The notes beneath the pieces are model-generated. The model searched no databases. It saw only the letters and a list, made by a program, of their open reading frames with translations, and had not been told where the DNA came from. This document shows, piece by piece, positions 45,782 through 54,830 of a stretch of 64,000 nucleotides of DNA. The translations under genes and the position numbers were made by a program. Every line of letters starts with the position of its first letter. Positions within the stretch are counted from its first letter, which is position 1. Source of the DNA: Burkholderia sp. Bp9143 (GTDB lineage: Bacteria > Pseudomonadota > Gammaproteobacteria > Burkholderiales > Burkholderiaceae); assembly GCF_003853645.1 (NCBI RefSeq), contig NZ_QTPO01000025.1:1-64000 (forward strand), given 5' to 3'.

Positions 45782-46630
45782 ATGCTCGAACTCGTTTCTT
45801 CGCATGCTTGCCACGGTGGCGAGCAACGCTTCTATCGCCACGATTCGACGGCGATCGGCCTGCCGATGAAGTTCTCGGTGTACCTGCCGCCGCAGGCGGC
45901 GCACGGCCGCGTGCCGGCGCTGTTCTATCTCGCGGGGCTCACGTGCACCGAGGAGACGTTCGCGATCAAGGGCGGCGCGCAGCAGTACGCGGCGCAGCAC
46001 GGCCTCGCGCTCGTGATGCCTGATACGAGCCCGCGCGGCGCGGGCGTGCCGGGCGAGGCCGATGCATGGGATTTCGGCGTCGGCGCGGGCTTCTATGTCG
46101 ACGCGACGCAAGCGCCGTGGGCGACGCATTACCGGATGGAGTCGTACGTGACGGGCGAACTGCGCGAACTCGTCGCGGCCGAACTGCCGATCGACGGTAC
46201 GCGGCTCGGGATCTTCGGCCACTCGATGGGCGGGCACGGCGCGCTGACGCTCGCGTTGCGTCATCCAGGCCTGTACCGGTCGGTGTCGGCATTCGCGCCG
46301 ATCGCCGCGCCGACGCGCTGCCCGTGGGGCGAGAAGGCGTTCTCGGGGTACCTGGGTGCCGACCGCGACGCGTGGAAGCAGCACGACGCGAGCGAGCTCG
46401 TTGCGCGCGCGGATGCGCCGAAATTCCCGGACGGTATCCTCGTCGACCAGGGCCTCGCCGACCAGTTCCTCGCGAACCAGCTGAACCCCGACGTGTTCGA
46501 AGCCGCGTGCGCGAAGGCCGGCCAGCCGCTGACGCTGCGCCGGCATGAGGGCTACGACCACGGCTACTACTTCATCTCGACGTTCATTGCCGATCATGTC
46601 GCGCATCATGCGCGGGTGCTGGCGCGGTGA
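45782..46630 (+). CDS. fghA: S-formylglutathione hydrolase
   Basis: This 282-residue esterase-D-type enzyme hydrolyses S-formylglutathione to formate and glutathione in formaldehyde detoxification. Motifs: YLAGLTCTEETFAIKGG near the N-terminus, PDTSPRG, GHSMGGHGALTLAL with the nucleophile Ser, and HEGYDHGYYFISTF with the catalytic His. Its usual operon partner frmA is reduced to a 3' remnant just upstream, so the dehydrogenase step must be supplied from elsewhere in the genome. Confidence 0.95.
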   Translation: MLELVSSHACHGGEQRFYRHDSTAIGLPMKFSVYLPPQAAHGRVPALFYLAGLTCTEETFAIKGGAQQYAAQHGLALVMPDTSPRGAGVPGEADAWDFGVGAGFYVDATQAPWATHYRMESYVTGELRELVAAELPIDGTRLGIFGHSMGGHGALTLALRHPGLYRSVSAFAPIAAPTRCPWGEKAFSGYLGADRDAWKQHDASELVARADAPKFPDGILVDQGLADQFLANQLNPDVFEAACAKAGQPLTLRRHEGYDHGYYFISTFIADHVAHHARVLAR

Positions 46631-46683
46631 AAGGGGCGCGACACGCGTAACCCGCAGCACGCGCTGCTCGTCGCGCGCGAATG

Positions 46684-46725
46684 CAAAAACGCCGGCGGCC
46701 TTTCGGGCACGCCGGCGTTTTCATT
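46684..46725. terminator. Bidirectional terminator between fghA and znuB
   Basis: AAAACGCCGGCG and CGCCGGCGTTTT pair around GCCTTTCGGGCA (itself able to pair), with A- and T-runs on the flanks. It separates two convergent transcripts. Confidence 0.88.
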
Positions 46726-46740
46726 TTCACCGCTCGACGA

Positions 46741-47523
46741 TCAGTGGCGTCGCAACAGGCTCGCCCCATACACAATCGCGGACAGCGCGGTGATCCAGAA
46801 ACTCGTCGGCCAGTCGGTGTGATACGCGAGCGCGATTCCCGCCCACGCCTCGAACAACGCGAACAACGCGGCGAGCAGCACGCCGGTCGATAGCCGCGTC
46901 GACACGTTCTGCGCGGCCGCGGCCGGCCCGACCAGCAGCGTGAATACGAGCAGCACGCCGACGATCTGCGTCGCCGCGGCCACCGCCAGCGCGCACACGG
47001 CGAGGAACAGCATCGACACCGTGCGCAGCGACACGCCCTTGGCTTCGGCCAGTTCGGGCTGCAGCGACGCGAACAGCAGCGGCCGCGCGATCAGCGCGAG
47101 TGCGACGAGGCTCACCGCGCCGATGCCGGCCAGCACCGCGAGCGTGTCGTGGCTGACCGCGAGCACGTTGCCGAACAGCAGCGCGGTGACCTGCGTCGCG
47201 AACGACGTGTAGAAATGCAGGAACAGCAGCCCGAAGCCGAGCGCGCCCGACAGGATCACACCGATCGCGACGTCGCGGCCCGCGAGCCGTTCGCCAAGCG
47301 CGCCCATTCCGATCCCGGCCGCGAGCGTGAAGCCGACCATCCCCCAGATCGGCGAGATGCCGAGCAGCACCGCGCCGGTCGCGCCCGTGAAGCCGACGTG
47401 CGACAGCGCATGGCCGGCGAAGGTTTGTCCGCGCAGCACCAGGAAGTAGCCGACGATGCCCGCGAGCACCGCGACGATCCCCGACGCGGCGAACGCGTTG
47501 ATCATGAAGTCGTATTCAAACAT
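46741..47523 (-). CDS. znuB: Zinc-type ABC transporter permease
   Basis: This 260-residue ABC-3 family membrane protein has about eight spans. Typical stretches are FFLVLRGQTFAGHALSHVGFTGATGAVLLG-like segment (residues about 27-55), GVLLVFTLLVGPAAAA and the C-terminal WPTSFWITALSAIVYGASLL. Its start overlaps the ATPase gene by 8 bases. It is the last gene of the zur-znuA-znuC-znuB operon. Confidence 0.92.
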   Translation of the reverse strand: MFEYDFMINAFAASGIVAVLAGIVGYFLVLRGQTFAGHALSHVGFTGATGAVLLGISPIWGMVGFTLAAGIGMGALGERLAGRDVAIGVILSGALGFGLLFLHFYTSFATQVTALLFGNVLAVSHDTLAVLAGIGAVSLVALALIARPLLFASLQPELAEAKGVSLRTVSMLFLAVCALAVAAATQIVGVLLVFTLLVGPAAAAQNVSTRLSTGVLLAALFALFEAWAGIALAYHTDWPTSFWITALSAIVYGASLLRRH

Positions 47524-48412
47524 CGTGCGAATGCCCGGGATGAGCGTGTCCGTGGTGGTGATGGCCGTGATCGTGGCCGCCGCTGCCGCCATGCGAGTGA
47601 CCGTCGTCGTCCTCGTGTTCGTGATCGTGCTTTTCGATTTCGACGTCGCCCGACATCACGAAGATCTTGCCGTTCACGCGCATCACGTCGATCGGCGAGC
47701 CGTAGAGCCGCGACAGCACCGGTTTCGTGATCACCTCGTCGACGGTGCCGAGCGCCGCGACGCCGTTGCCGAGATACAGCACGCGGTCGAGCGCGTTCAA
47801 CAGCGGATTCAGTTCGTGCGCGGAAAACAGCACGGTGATGCCGAGTTCGCGCTGCACGTTGCGCACGAGTTCGACGACGCCGCGCTGGTGGTTCGGATCG
47901 AGGCTGATCAGCGGCTCGTCGAGCAGCAGCAGCTTCGGGCTGCCGAGCAGGCACTGCGCGAGCAGCAGGCGCTGCCGCTCGCCGCCCGACAGTTCCGACA
48001 GCGGCCGGCGCGCGAGCGTCGGGCCGCCGACGAGGTCGAGGACGCGGTCGACGTCGCGCCGCGTCGCGGCGTTCGTGTGCGGCAGCCCCCAGCGGTGACC
48101 ATCGGCGGCCATCGCGACGAAGTCGTAGCCGCGCATCCGGCGATTCGCGAGGCCGCTCCTGATCTGCGGCATGTAGCCGATCGACGCGTTGCCGCGCACG
48201 ACCGGCACGCCGCCGACCGACAGCGTGCCGTCCGTGACGGGCACGAGGCCGAGCACCGCGCGCATCAGCGTCGTCTTGCCCGCGCCGTTCGGCCCGAGCA
48301 CGCCGACGAATTCGCCGGGTTCGATCGAGAAGCTCACGTCGCGCAGGATCGTGCGTCCGCCCAGTTCGAGCGTGACGCGATCGAGTGCGAGTGCATGGGG
48401 AGTGGCGGTCAT
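47516..48412 (-). CDS. znuC: Zinc-type ABC transporter ATPase with His-rich C-terminal tail
   Basis: This 298-residue ATPase has Walker A GPNGAGKTT, Q-loop MPQI, signature LSGGERQRL, Walker B LLLLDEPLISLD and the H-loop FSAHELN. The last 40 residues are an extension with about 15 His (HDHEHEDDDGHSHGG and HDHGHHHHGHAHPGHSH), likely to bind zinc or other metal near the transporter. The ATG at 48412 is chosen; the longer frame covers the substrate-binding gene's end. Operon with znuA and znuB. Confidence 0.92.
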   Translation of the reverse strand: MTATPHALALDRVTLELGGRTILRDVSFSIEPGEFVGVLGPNGAGKTTLMRAVLGLVPVTDGTLSVGGVPVVRGNASIGYMPQIRSGLANRRMRGYDFVAMAADGHRWGLPHTNAATRRDVDRVLDLVGGPTLARRPLSELSGGERQRLLLAQCLLGSPKLLLLDEPLISLDPNHQRGVVELVRNVQRELGITVLFSAHELNPLLNALDRVLYLGNGVAALGTVDEVITKPVLSRLYGSPIDVMRVNGKIFVMSGDVEIEKHDHEHEDDDGHSHGGSGGHDHGHHHHGHAHPGHSHDV

Positions 48413-48425
48413 GTCGTTGCGTGGG

Positions 48426-49340
48426 TCATTTCTTGCTGGCGGAAAGCGCGGCCGCGAGCGCGTCGAGCTGGCCGGCCATCCATTGCTGGAAGGTCTTGCC
48501 GGCCGGCTGCGTCTCGGTGACGCTGACGCTCGGCACGCCGCCGTCGCGCGCAACCTTCAGCAGGCGCTTGGTCATCGGCGCTTCGGCCTGGCTGTTGTAG
48601 ATCAGCACGCGCACCTGCTTCTTGCGCAGGTCGTTCTCGAACGCGGCGACGTCCTGCGCGCTGGCTTCGGTGTCGTTCATCGTCGCGAGCTGGAAGCGCT
48701 GGTTGCGCATGTCGAGGCCGATCGCATCCGACATGTAGCCGAACACCGGCTCGGTGGCCGTCACCGGCACGCCCTTGTACTGCGCGCGCAGCGCGGCGGC
48801 CTTGTCGTCGATCGACTTCAGCGACGCGACGAACTTCTGCAGGTTCGCGTCGTAGTCGGCCTTGTTCGCCGGATCGGCACGGCCGAGCTCGGCCGCGAGC
48901 GCACGCGCGGCGGCCGGCATGGTCGCCGGGTCGTACCACAGGTGCGGGTTGTCGCCGGCCTTCTTGCCGACGAGATCCGCGACGACGATCGTCGCGCGCT
49001 TCGCCTGCTTCGACGCGCCGAGCAGCTTGCCCATCCACGGATCGTAGTCCGCGCCGTTGTAGATCACGACCTGCGCGTGCTGCAGCGCGCGCGCGGTCTT
49101 CGGGCTCGCTTCGAACAGGTGCGGATCCTGGTCGGGACTGCTGAGGATGCTGGTCACCGCGACATGGCTGCCGCCGATCTGTGACGCGAGGTCGCCATAG
49201 AAATTCTCGGCGGCGACCACGTTGACGGTCGCGGCCTGCGCGAAGGCGGGTGCCGCGATCGACAGCGCGGCGGCCACGGCGGCCAGCAGACGGGCAAGCG
49301 GCAGGGCGCGCCGCGGCGGGCGCTTCAGGGCAATGGACAT
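48426..49340 (-). CDS. znuA: Metal ABC transporter substrate-binding protein (ZnuA/TroA type)
   Basis: This 304-residue periplasmic cluster A-I binding protein has a signal peptide (LLAAVAAALSIAAPAFAQA) and the paired-domain layout. The metal ligands appear to be His74 (DPHLFEA), His133 (NPHLWYDP) and Glu197 in TATEPVFGYM. A His is usual in ZnuA at that third position, whereas a Glu is usual in manganese-type proteins. No His-rich loop is present. Position four is not obvious (Asn249 in IYNSQ). The operon context with a Zur-like repressor favours zinc, but the ligand set leaves doubt. Confidence 0.88.
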   Translation of the reverse strand: MSIALKRPPRRALPLARLLAAVAAALSIAAPAFAQAATVNVVAAENFYGDLASQIGGSHVAVTSILSSPDQDPHLFEASPKTARALQHAQVVIYNGADYDPWMGKLLGASKQAKRATIVVADLVGKKAGDNPHLWYDPATMPAAARALAAELGRADPANKADYDANLQKFVASLKSIDDKAAALRAQYKGVPVTATEPVFGYMSDAIGLDMRNQRFQLATMNDTEASAQDVAAFENDLRKKQVRVLIYNSQAEAPMTKRLLKVARDGGVPSVSVTETQPAGKTFQQWMAGQLDALAAALSASKK

Positions 49341-49388
49341 GAAACTCCTCGTTGGAAGGGACGGCGCATGCGCCGCGCGTGTGCGGTG

Positions 49389-49850
49389 TCAGCGTTGCGC
49401 GGGCTTGCCCTTGCAGTGCCCGCACAGGCCGTTCAGCTCGACGACCTGGTGGTGGACTTCGAATCCGTGTGCGGGCTCGCTCGCGGACAACTGTTTCGCG
49501 AGGTCGCTGCCCGGAATCTCGACGGTCTCGCCGCACGAATCGCAGATCAGGAACTGGCCTTCGTGCGGCACGCCGATCTCGCAGCACGCGAAGAATGCGT
49601 TCTTCGATTCGATCCGGTGGATGAAGCCGTGCTCGACGAGGAAATCCAGCGCGCGATAGACGGTCGTGGGCGGCACGCGGCCGCGCTGCGGCTCGAGTTC
49701 GGCGAGCAGGTCGTACGCGCCGATCGGGCGCTGCGCGGCCAGCACGCGTTCGTAGACCTGACGGCGCAGCGGCGTCCACGCGAGCCCGTGCTCGGCGGCG
49801 AATGCGTCGGCCCGGGACAGCCGGGCGTCGATGGGCGATGAGGTGGCCAT
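49389..49850 (-). CDS. zur: Fur-family metal-dependent repressor (Zur type)
   Basis: This 153-residue repressor has the Fur HTH (WTPLRRQVYERVLAAQRPIGAYDLLAEL, PPTTVYRALDFLVEHGFIHRI) and a C-terminal dimerisation domain with two CxxC zinc-structural motifs (ICDSCGE and LCGHCKG). A CC-E-x-G-x-PHEGQFL segment supplies the regulatory metal residues. It is the first gene of a leftward operon with znuA, znuC and znuB, which is why I call it Zur instead of Fur. It should repress its own operon when zinc is replete. Confidence 0.88.
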   Translation of the reverse strand: MATSSPIDARLSRADAFAAEHGLAWTPLRRQVYERVLAAQRPIGAYDLLAELEPQRGRVPPTTVYRALDFLVEHGFIHRIESKNAFFACCEIGVPHEGQFLICDSCGETVEIPGSDLAKQLSASEPAHGFEVHHQVVELNGLCGHCKGKPAQR

Positions 49851-49868
49851 GGCGTGAAGCAGGCAATG

Positions 49869-49900
49869 AAACGAAGTATGGCGATGATATAACGTATCTC
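49869..49900 (-). promoter_or_regulatory. Candidate Zur operator/promoter region of the zur-znu operon
   Basis: An AT-rich island in otherwise G+C-rich DNA contains GAAACGAAGTATGG and GATATAACGTATC, which loosely resembles the Zur consensus (GAAATGTTATA-type inverted halves). It lies 19-50 bases before the zur start. Match is partial, so this is a weak call. Confidence 0.35.
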
Positions 49901-50086
49901 CTTGCCGTGCAGCCCGAATTCCTGCCGATGCACGCGCTCCGTCCCCTTCATCGCCGTTTCAGCCGCGCCGCACCCAGCCCGCCGCGCCTTGCCGGGCGCG
50001 GGTCACCGGCCGGCGCCCGGCAAGGCCGTGCCGCAGCGCATCATCGAAAACCGCCGTGTCGCCTTGACAGCATGAATCGCGTATCC

Positions 50087-50118
50087 GATCATTCGATCAA
50101 CTACAGAGCAATTGATCG
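50087..50118 (+). promoter_or_regulatory. 32-bp operator-like element of the polyol operon (copy 1)
   Basis: The element begins GATCATTCG and ends AGAGCAATTGATCG, with a variable 9-base middle. Its outer arms (GATCATT / AATTGATC) are an imperfect inverted repeat. Copy 2 at 62694-62725 (minus strand) matches at 27 of 32 positions. It lies 60 bases before the SDR gene start. The SorC-family regulator encoded in the locus is the likely binder (inference). Confidence 0.75.
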
Positions 50119-50178
50119 GCCAGCGAGCGTTCGCTCACCTCGCGGCCTTCGTGCAGCAGAACGAACCGGAGACAACCA

Positions 50179-50955
50179 GTGAGACTGGAAGACAAGGTCG
50201 CGATCCTGACGGGCGCGGCAAGCGGCATCGGCGAAGCGGTTGCGCAACGCTATCTGGACGAGGGCGCGCGCTGTGTGCTGGTCGACCTGAAGCCGGCGAG
50301 CGGTTCGCTCGCACGACTGATCGAGGCGCATCCCGGCCGTGCGGTGGCCGTCACCGCGGACGTCACGCGCCGAGACGACATCGCGCGCATCGTCGCGACC
50401 GCCGTCGAGCGCTTCGGCGGCATCGACATCCTGTTCAACAACGCGGCGCTGTTCGACATGCGCCCGATCCTCGACGAATCCTGGGACGTGTTCGACCGGC
50501 TGTTCGCGGTCAACGTGAAAGGGCTGTTCTTCCTGATGCAGGCGGTCGCGCAGCGGATGGTCGAGCAGGGGCGCGGCGGCAAGATCGTCAACATGTCGTC
50601 GCAGGCCGGGCGTCGCGGCGAGGCACTCGTTTCGCACTACTGTGCGACCAAGGCCGCGGTGATCAGCTACACGCAGTCGGCCGCGCTCGCGCTCGCGCCG
50701 CACCGGATCAACGTGAACGGGATCGCACCGGGCGTGGTCGACACGCCGATGTGGGAGCAGGTCGATGCGCTGTTCGCGCGCTACGAGAACCGGCCGCTCG
50801 GCGAGAAGAAGCGGCTCGTGGGCGAAGCCGTGCCACTCGGCCGGATGGGCGTGCCGGGCGACCTGACGGGCGCCGCGCTGTTCCTCGCGTCGGCCGACGC
50901 CGACTACATCACCGCCCAGACGCTGAACGTCGACGGCGGCAACTGGATGAGCTGA
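50179..50955 (+). CDS. SDR-family polyol dehydrogenase (sorbitol/galactitol 2-dehydrogenase type)
   Basis: This 258-residue short-chain dehydrogenase starts with GTG and has the NAD site TGAASGIGEA, NNAALFD, the catalytic Ser in VNMSSQAGRRGE, Tyr-x-x-x-Lys in YCATKAAV, and the C-terminal ITAQTLNVDGGNWMS. It resembles SmoS/L-iditol or galactitol 2-dehydrogenases. It is the first gene of an operon with a sugar kinase, a GatZ-type protein and a polyol ABC importer, which supports oxidation of a hexitol to a ketohexose. The exact polyol is not determined. Confidence 0.87.
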   Translation: MRLEDKVAILTGAASGIGEAVAQRYLDEGARCVLVDLKPASGSLARLIEAHPGRAVAVTADVTRRDDIARIVATAVERFGGIDILFNNAALFDMRPILDESWDVFDRLFAVNVKGLFFLMQAVAQRMVEQGRGGKIVNMSSQAGRRGEALVSHYCATKAAVISYTQSAALALAPHRINVNGIAPGVVDTPMWEQVDALFARYENRPLGEKKRLVGEAVPLGRMGVPGDLTGAALFLASADADYITAQTLNVDGGNWMS

Positions 50956-51030
50956 GATGGCACCGCTCGCACGCGCAACCTGCCGGCCGGCCCGCGACGC
51001 AGCGGCCGCCGTCGAACGAGGGCACGCCTG

Positions 51031-51987
51031 ATGGCCGAGATCGTCGCCGCCGGCGAACTGCTGGCCGAATTCGTCGCCGCCGAGCGCGGCCAGGGTTTCG
51101 ACACGCCGGGCCTGTTCTCGGGCCCGTTCCCGAGCGGCGCGCCGGCGATCTTCGCCGACCAGGCCGCGCGGCTCGGTGCGCGCGTCGCCTATGCGGGCTG
51201 CGTCGGCCGCGATGCGTTCGGCGACGCGATCGTCGCGCGGCTCGAGCGCGACGGCGTCGACGTCGCACGCATCCGCCGCGTCGCACGTCCGACCGGCACC
51301 GCGTTCGTTGCCTACCGCGACGACGGCTCGCGCAGCTTCGTCTTCAGCCTGTCCACCAGCGCGGCCGCGTGCGTCGACGCGTCCGACGTCGACACCGCGA
51401 TGTTCGACGGCTGCCGCTACTTCCACGTGATGGGCTCGTCGCTGACGAGCGAATCGGCGATCGCGGCGGTGCAGCGCGGCGTGATCGAGGCGGCGCGCGT
51501 CGGCGCGAAGGTATCGTTCGACCCGAACGTGCGGCCCGAGATGCTGAGCTTCCGTCCGATGCGCGCGGCGCTCGACACGATGCTCGCCGCGTGCCACATG
51601 TTCCTGCCGAGCGAGGCCGACCTGCCGTTCTTCTGCGGGCCGCAGCCGGCCGAACGCGCGATCGCGGGGCTGCTCGCGACGCATCCGCTGCTCGAGCGCG
51701 TCGTGCTCAAGCGCGGCGCGGCCGGCAGCGTCGCGTTCGATCGCGCGAGCCGCGTCGACGCGCCGGCTTATCCCGTCGACGAACTTGATCCGACCGGCGC
51801 CGGCGACTGCTTCGGCGGCACGCTGGTCGCGAGCCTCGTCGCCGGCATGCCGATCGACGTCGCGCTGCGCCGCGCGAACGCGGCCGGCGCGATCGCGGTC
51901 ACGCGGCGCGGCCCGATGGAGGGCAACAGCAGCGCGGCCGAGATCGACCGTTTCCTGACCGAACGAGGTGTCGCATGTCCGGCCTGA
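51031..51987 (+). CDS. PfkB-family sugar kinase
   Basis: This 318-residue ribokinase-family kinase has the N-terminal AAGELLAEF, GGxG-like FPSGAPAIFADQAARLG, the AYAGCVGRDAFGD segment, and the C-terminal signature DPTGAGDCFGG with catalytic Asp. Given its neighbours it likely phosphorylates a ketohexose (tagatose or fructose) formed by the SDR. Its 3' end overlaps the next gene by 13 bases, so the two are translationally coupled. Confidence 0.88.
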   Translation: MAEIVAAGELLAEFVAAERGQGFDTPGLFSGPFPSGAPAIFADQAARLGARVAYAGCVGRDAFGDAIVARLERDGVDVARIRRVARPTGTAFVAYRDDGSRSFVFSLSTSAAACVDASDVDTAMFDGCRYFHVMGSSLTSESAIAAVQRGVIEAARVGAKVSFDPNVRPEMLSFRPMRAALDTMLAACHMFLPSEADLPFFCGPQPAERAIAGLLATHPLLERVVLKRGAAGSVAFDRASRVDAPAYPVDELDPTGAGDCFGGTLVASLVAGMPIDVALRRANAAGAIAVTRRGPMEGNSSAAEIDRFLTERGVACPA

Positions 51988-53327
51988 CCCCCGTCGCCGA
52001 GCGCCCACGCAGCGCGCATGCCGACGCCGTGCTGCGGATGATCTTCGACGCGAACCGCGCGGATGCGCAGCGCGGCATCTATTCGATCTGCAGCGCGCAC
52101 CGGCTCGTGCTGGAGGCCGCATGCGAGGCCGCGCGCGCGGACGGCTCGCCGCTCCTGATCGAGGCGACCTGCAACCAGGTGAACCATCTCGGCGGCTACA
52201 CGGGCATGACGCCCGCCGATTTCCGCCGCGACGTCGACGCGATCGCGCAGCGCTGCGGGCTCGCGCCGTCGGCGCTCGTGCTCGGCGGCGACCATCTGGG
52301 CCCGAACCCGTGGCGGCACCGTCGCGCGGCCGACGCGATGCGCGAGGCGGCCGCGATGGTCGCCGCGTATGTCGAAGCCGGCTTCGAGAAGATCCACCTC
52401 GATGCGAGCATGGCGTGCGTGGACGATCCGGTGCGGCTCGACGACCGGACGATCGCCGCCCGCGCGGCCGAGCTGTGCCGCGCGGCCGAAGACGCGGCGG
52501 CGCGCGCCGGTGTCGCGCCCGTCTACGTGATCGGCACCGAGGTGCCGACGCCGGGCGGCGAAGTGGCGGGTGACGCGGGCGGCGACGCGATCGCGCGGAT
52601 CGCGGTCACGCGCAGCGACAGCATCGCGGCGACGCTCGACGCGCACCGCAGCGCATTCGCGGCGGCCGGGCTCGACGACGCATGGACGCGTGTCGTCGCG
52701 ATCGTCGCGCAGCCGGGCGTCGACTTCGACGATCGCCACGTGCTCGACTACGACAGTGCGAAGGCCGCGTCGCTCGGCGCGAGCATCCTGCGCACGCCAC
52801 GCCTCGTATTCGAAGCGCATTCGACCGACTACCAGACCGAAGGCGCGCTCGCCGCGCTCGTGCGCGACCACTTCGCGGTGCTGAAGGTCGGCCCCGCGCT
52901 GACCTTCGCGCTGCGCGAGGCGCTGTTCGCGCTTACCTTCATCGAGGACGCGCTGATCGACGACGTCGCGCAGCGCTCGCGGTTGCGCGACGTCGTCGAC
53001 GCCGCGATGCGCGCACAGCCCGAGCACTGGGCACCGTACTACCGCGGCGACGAAACCGAGCAGCGGCTCGCGCGCCAGTTCAGCTACAGCGACCGGATCC
53101 GCTACTACTGGCTGCAGCCGGCCGTCGCGGCGGCGGTCGAGCAACTGTTCGACAACCTCGCGCGGCAGCCGGTGCCCGAAACGCTCGTCGCGCAGTGGCT
53201 GCCGGACGTGTATGCGGCGTGTCGCGCGGGCGGCCTCGCGAAGGAACCGCGCGCGTGGGTGCGCCACCGGATACGCGACGTGATCGCGCACTATGCGCGC
53301 GCGTGCGGCATGCAGCGGCCGGCGTGA
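51975..53327 (+). CDS. GatZ/KbaZ-type protein (tagatose-bisphosphate aldolase 'non-catalytic subunit' or tagatose-6-P 4-epimerase)
   Basis: This 450-residue protein belongs to COG4573. Recognisable parts are GIYSICSAHRLVLEAA, IEATCNQVNHLGGYTGMTP, LGGDHLGPNPWRH, EKIHLDASMAC, and YVIGTEVPTPGG. In E. coli the family is described as a helper of the GatY/KbaY aldolase, but no such partner is in this operon. From memory, relatives in an Agrobacterium galactitol pathway act as D-tagatose-6-phosphate 4-epimerases; with the PfkB kinase next to it this fits better. Function inferred. Confidence 0.88.
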   Translation: MSGLTPVAERPRSAHADAVLRMIFDANRADAQRGIYSICSAHRLVLEAACEAARADGSPLLIEATCNQVNHLGGYTGMTPADFRRDVDAIAQRCGLAPSALVLGGDHLGPNPWRHRRAADAMREAAAMVAAYVEAGFEKIHLDASMACVDDPVRLDDRTIAARAAELCRAAEDAAARAGVAPVYVIGTEVPTPGGEVAGDAGGDAIARIAVTRSDSIAATLDAHRSAFAAAGLDDAWTRVVAIVAQPGVDFDDRHVLDYDSAKAASLGASILRTPRLVFEAHSTDYQTEGALAALVRDHFAVLKVGPALTFALREALFALTFIEDALIDDVAQRSRLRDVVDAAMRAQPEHWAPYYRGDETEQRLARQFSYSDRIRYYWLQPAVAAAVEQLFDNLARQPVPETLVAQWLPDVYAACRAGGLAKEPRAWVRHRIRDVIAHYARACGMQRPA

Positions 53328-53402
53328 CGGGTCGCGAAGGAAACGCAGCAACAGGAAACACGCAACACCGACGACAGTTCGAACAATCACAGGAGACATG
53401 CC

Positions 53403-54728
<1,326 letters not shown>

Positions 54729-54830
54729 CGCGGCCCGCACCGTGCGCGCCGCCGCGCACGGTGCACGTCGCCGAAGCAGAAAGGCGGGCCGCCCGTTCGC
54801 GCCCGCGCCTCAACCGGAGGGACTCCGATC

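Larger units (their letters stand above)
49851..50178. other. Divergent gap between zur and the polyol operon
   Basis: This 328-base gap holds the AT-rich island next to zur, a central G+C-rich portion in which I see no supported gene, and the 32-bp operator-like element near the SDR gene. Confidence 0.55.
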
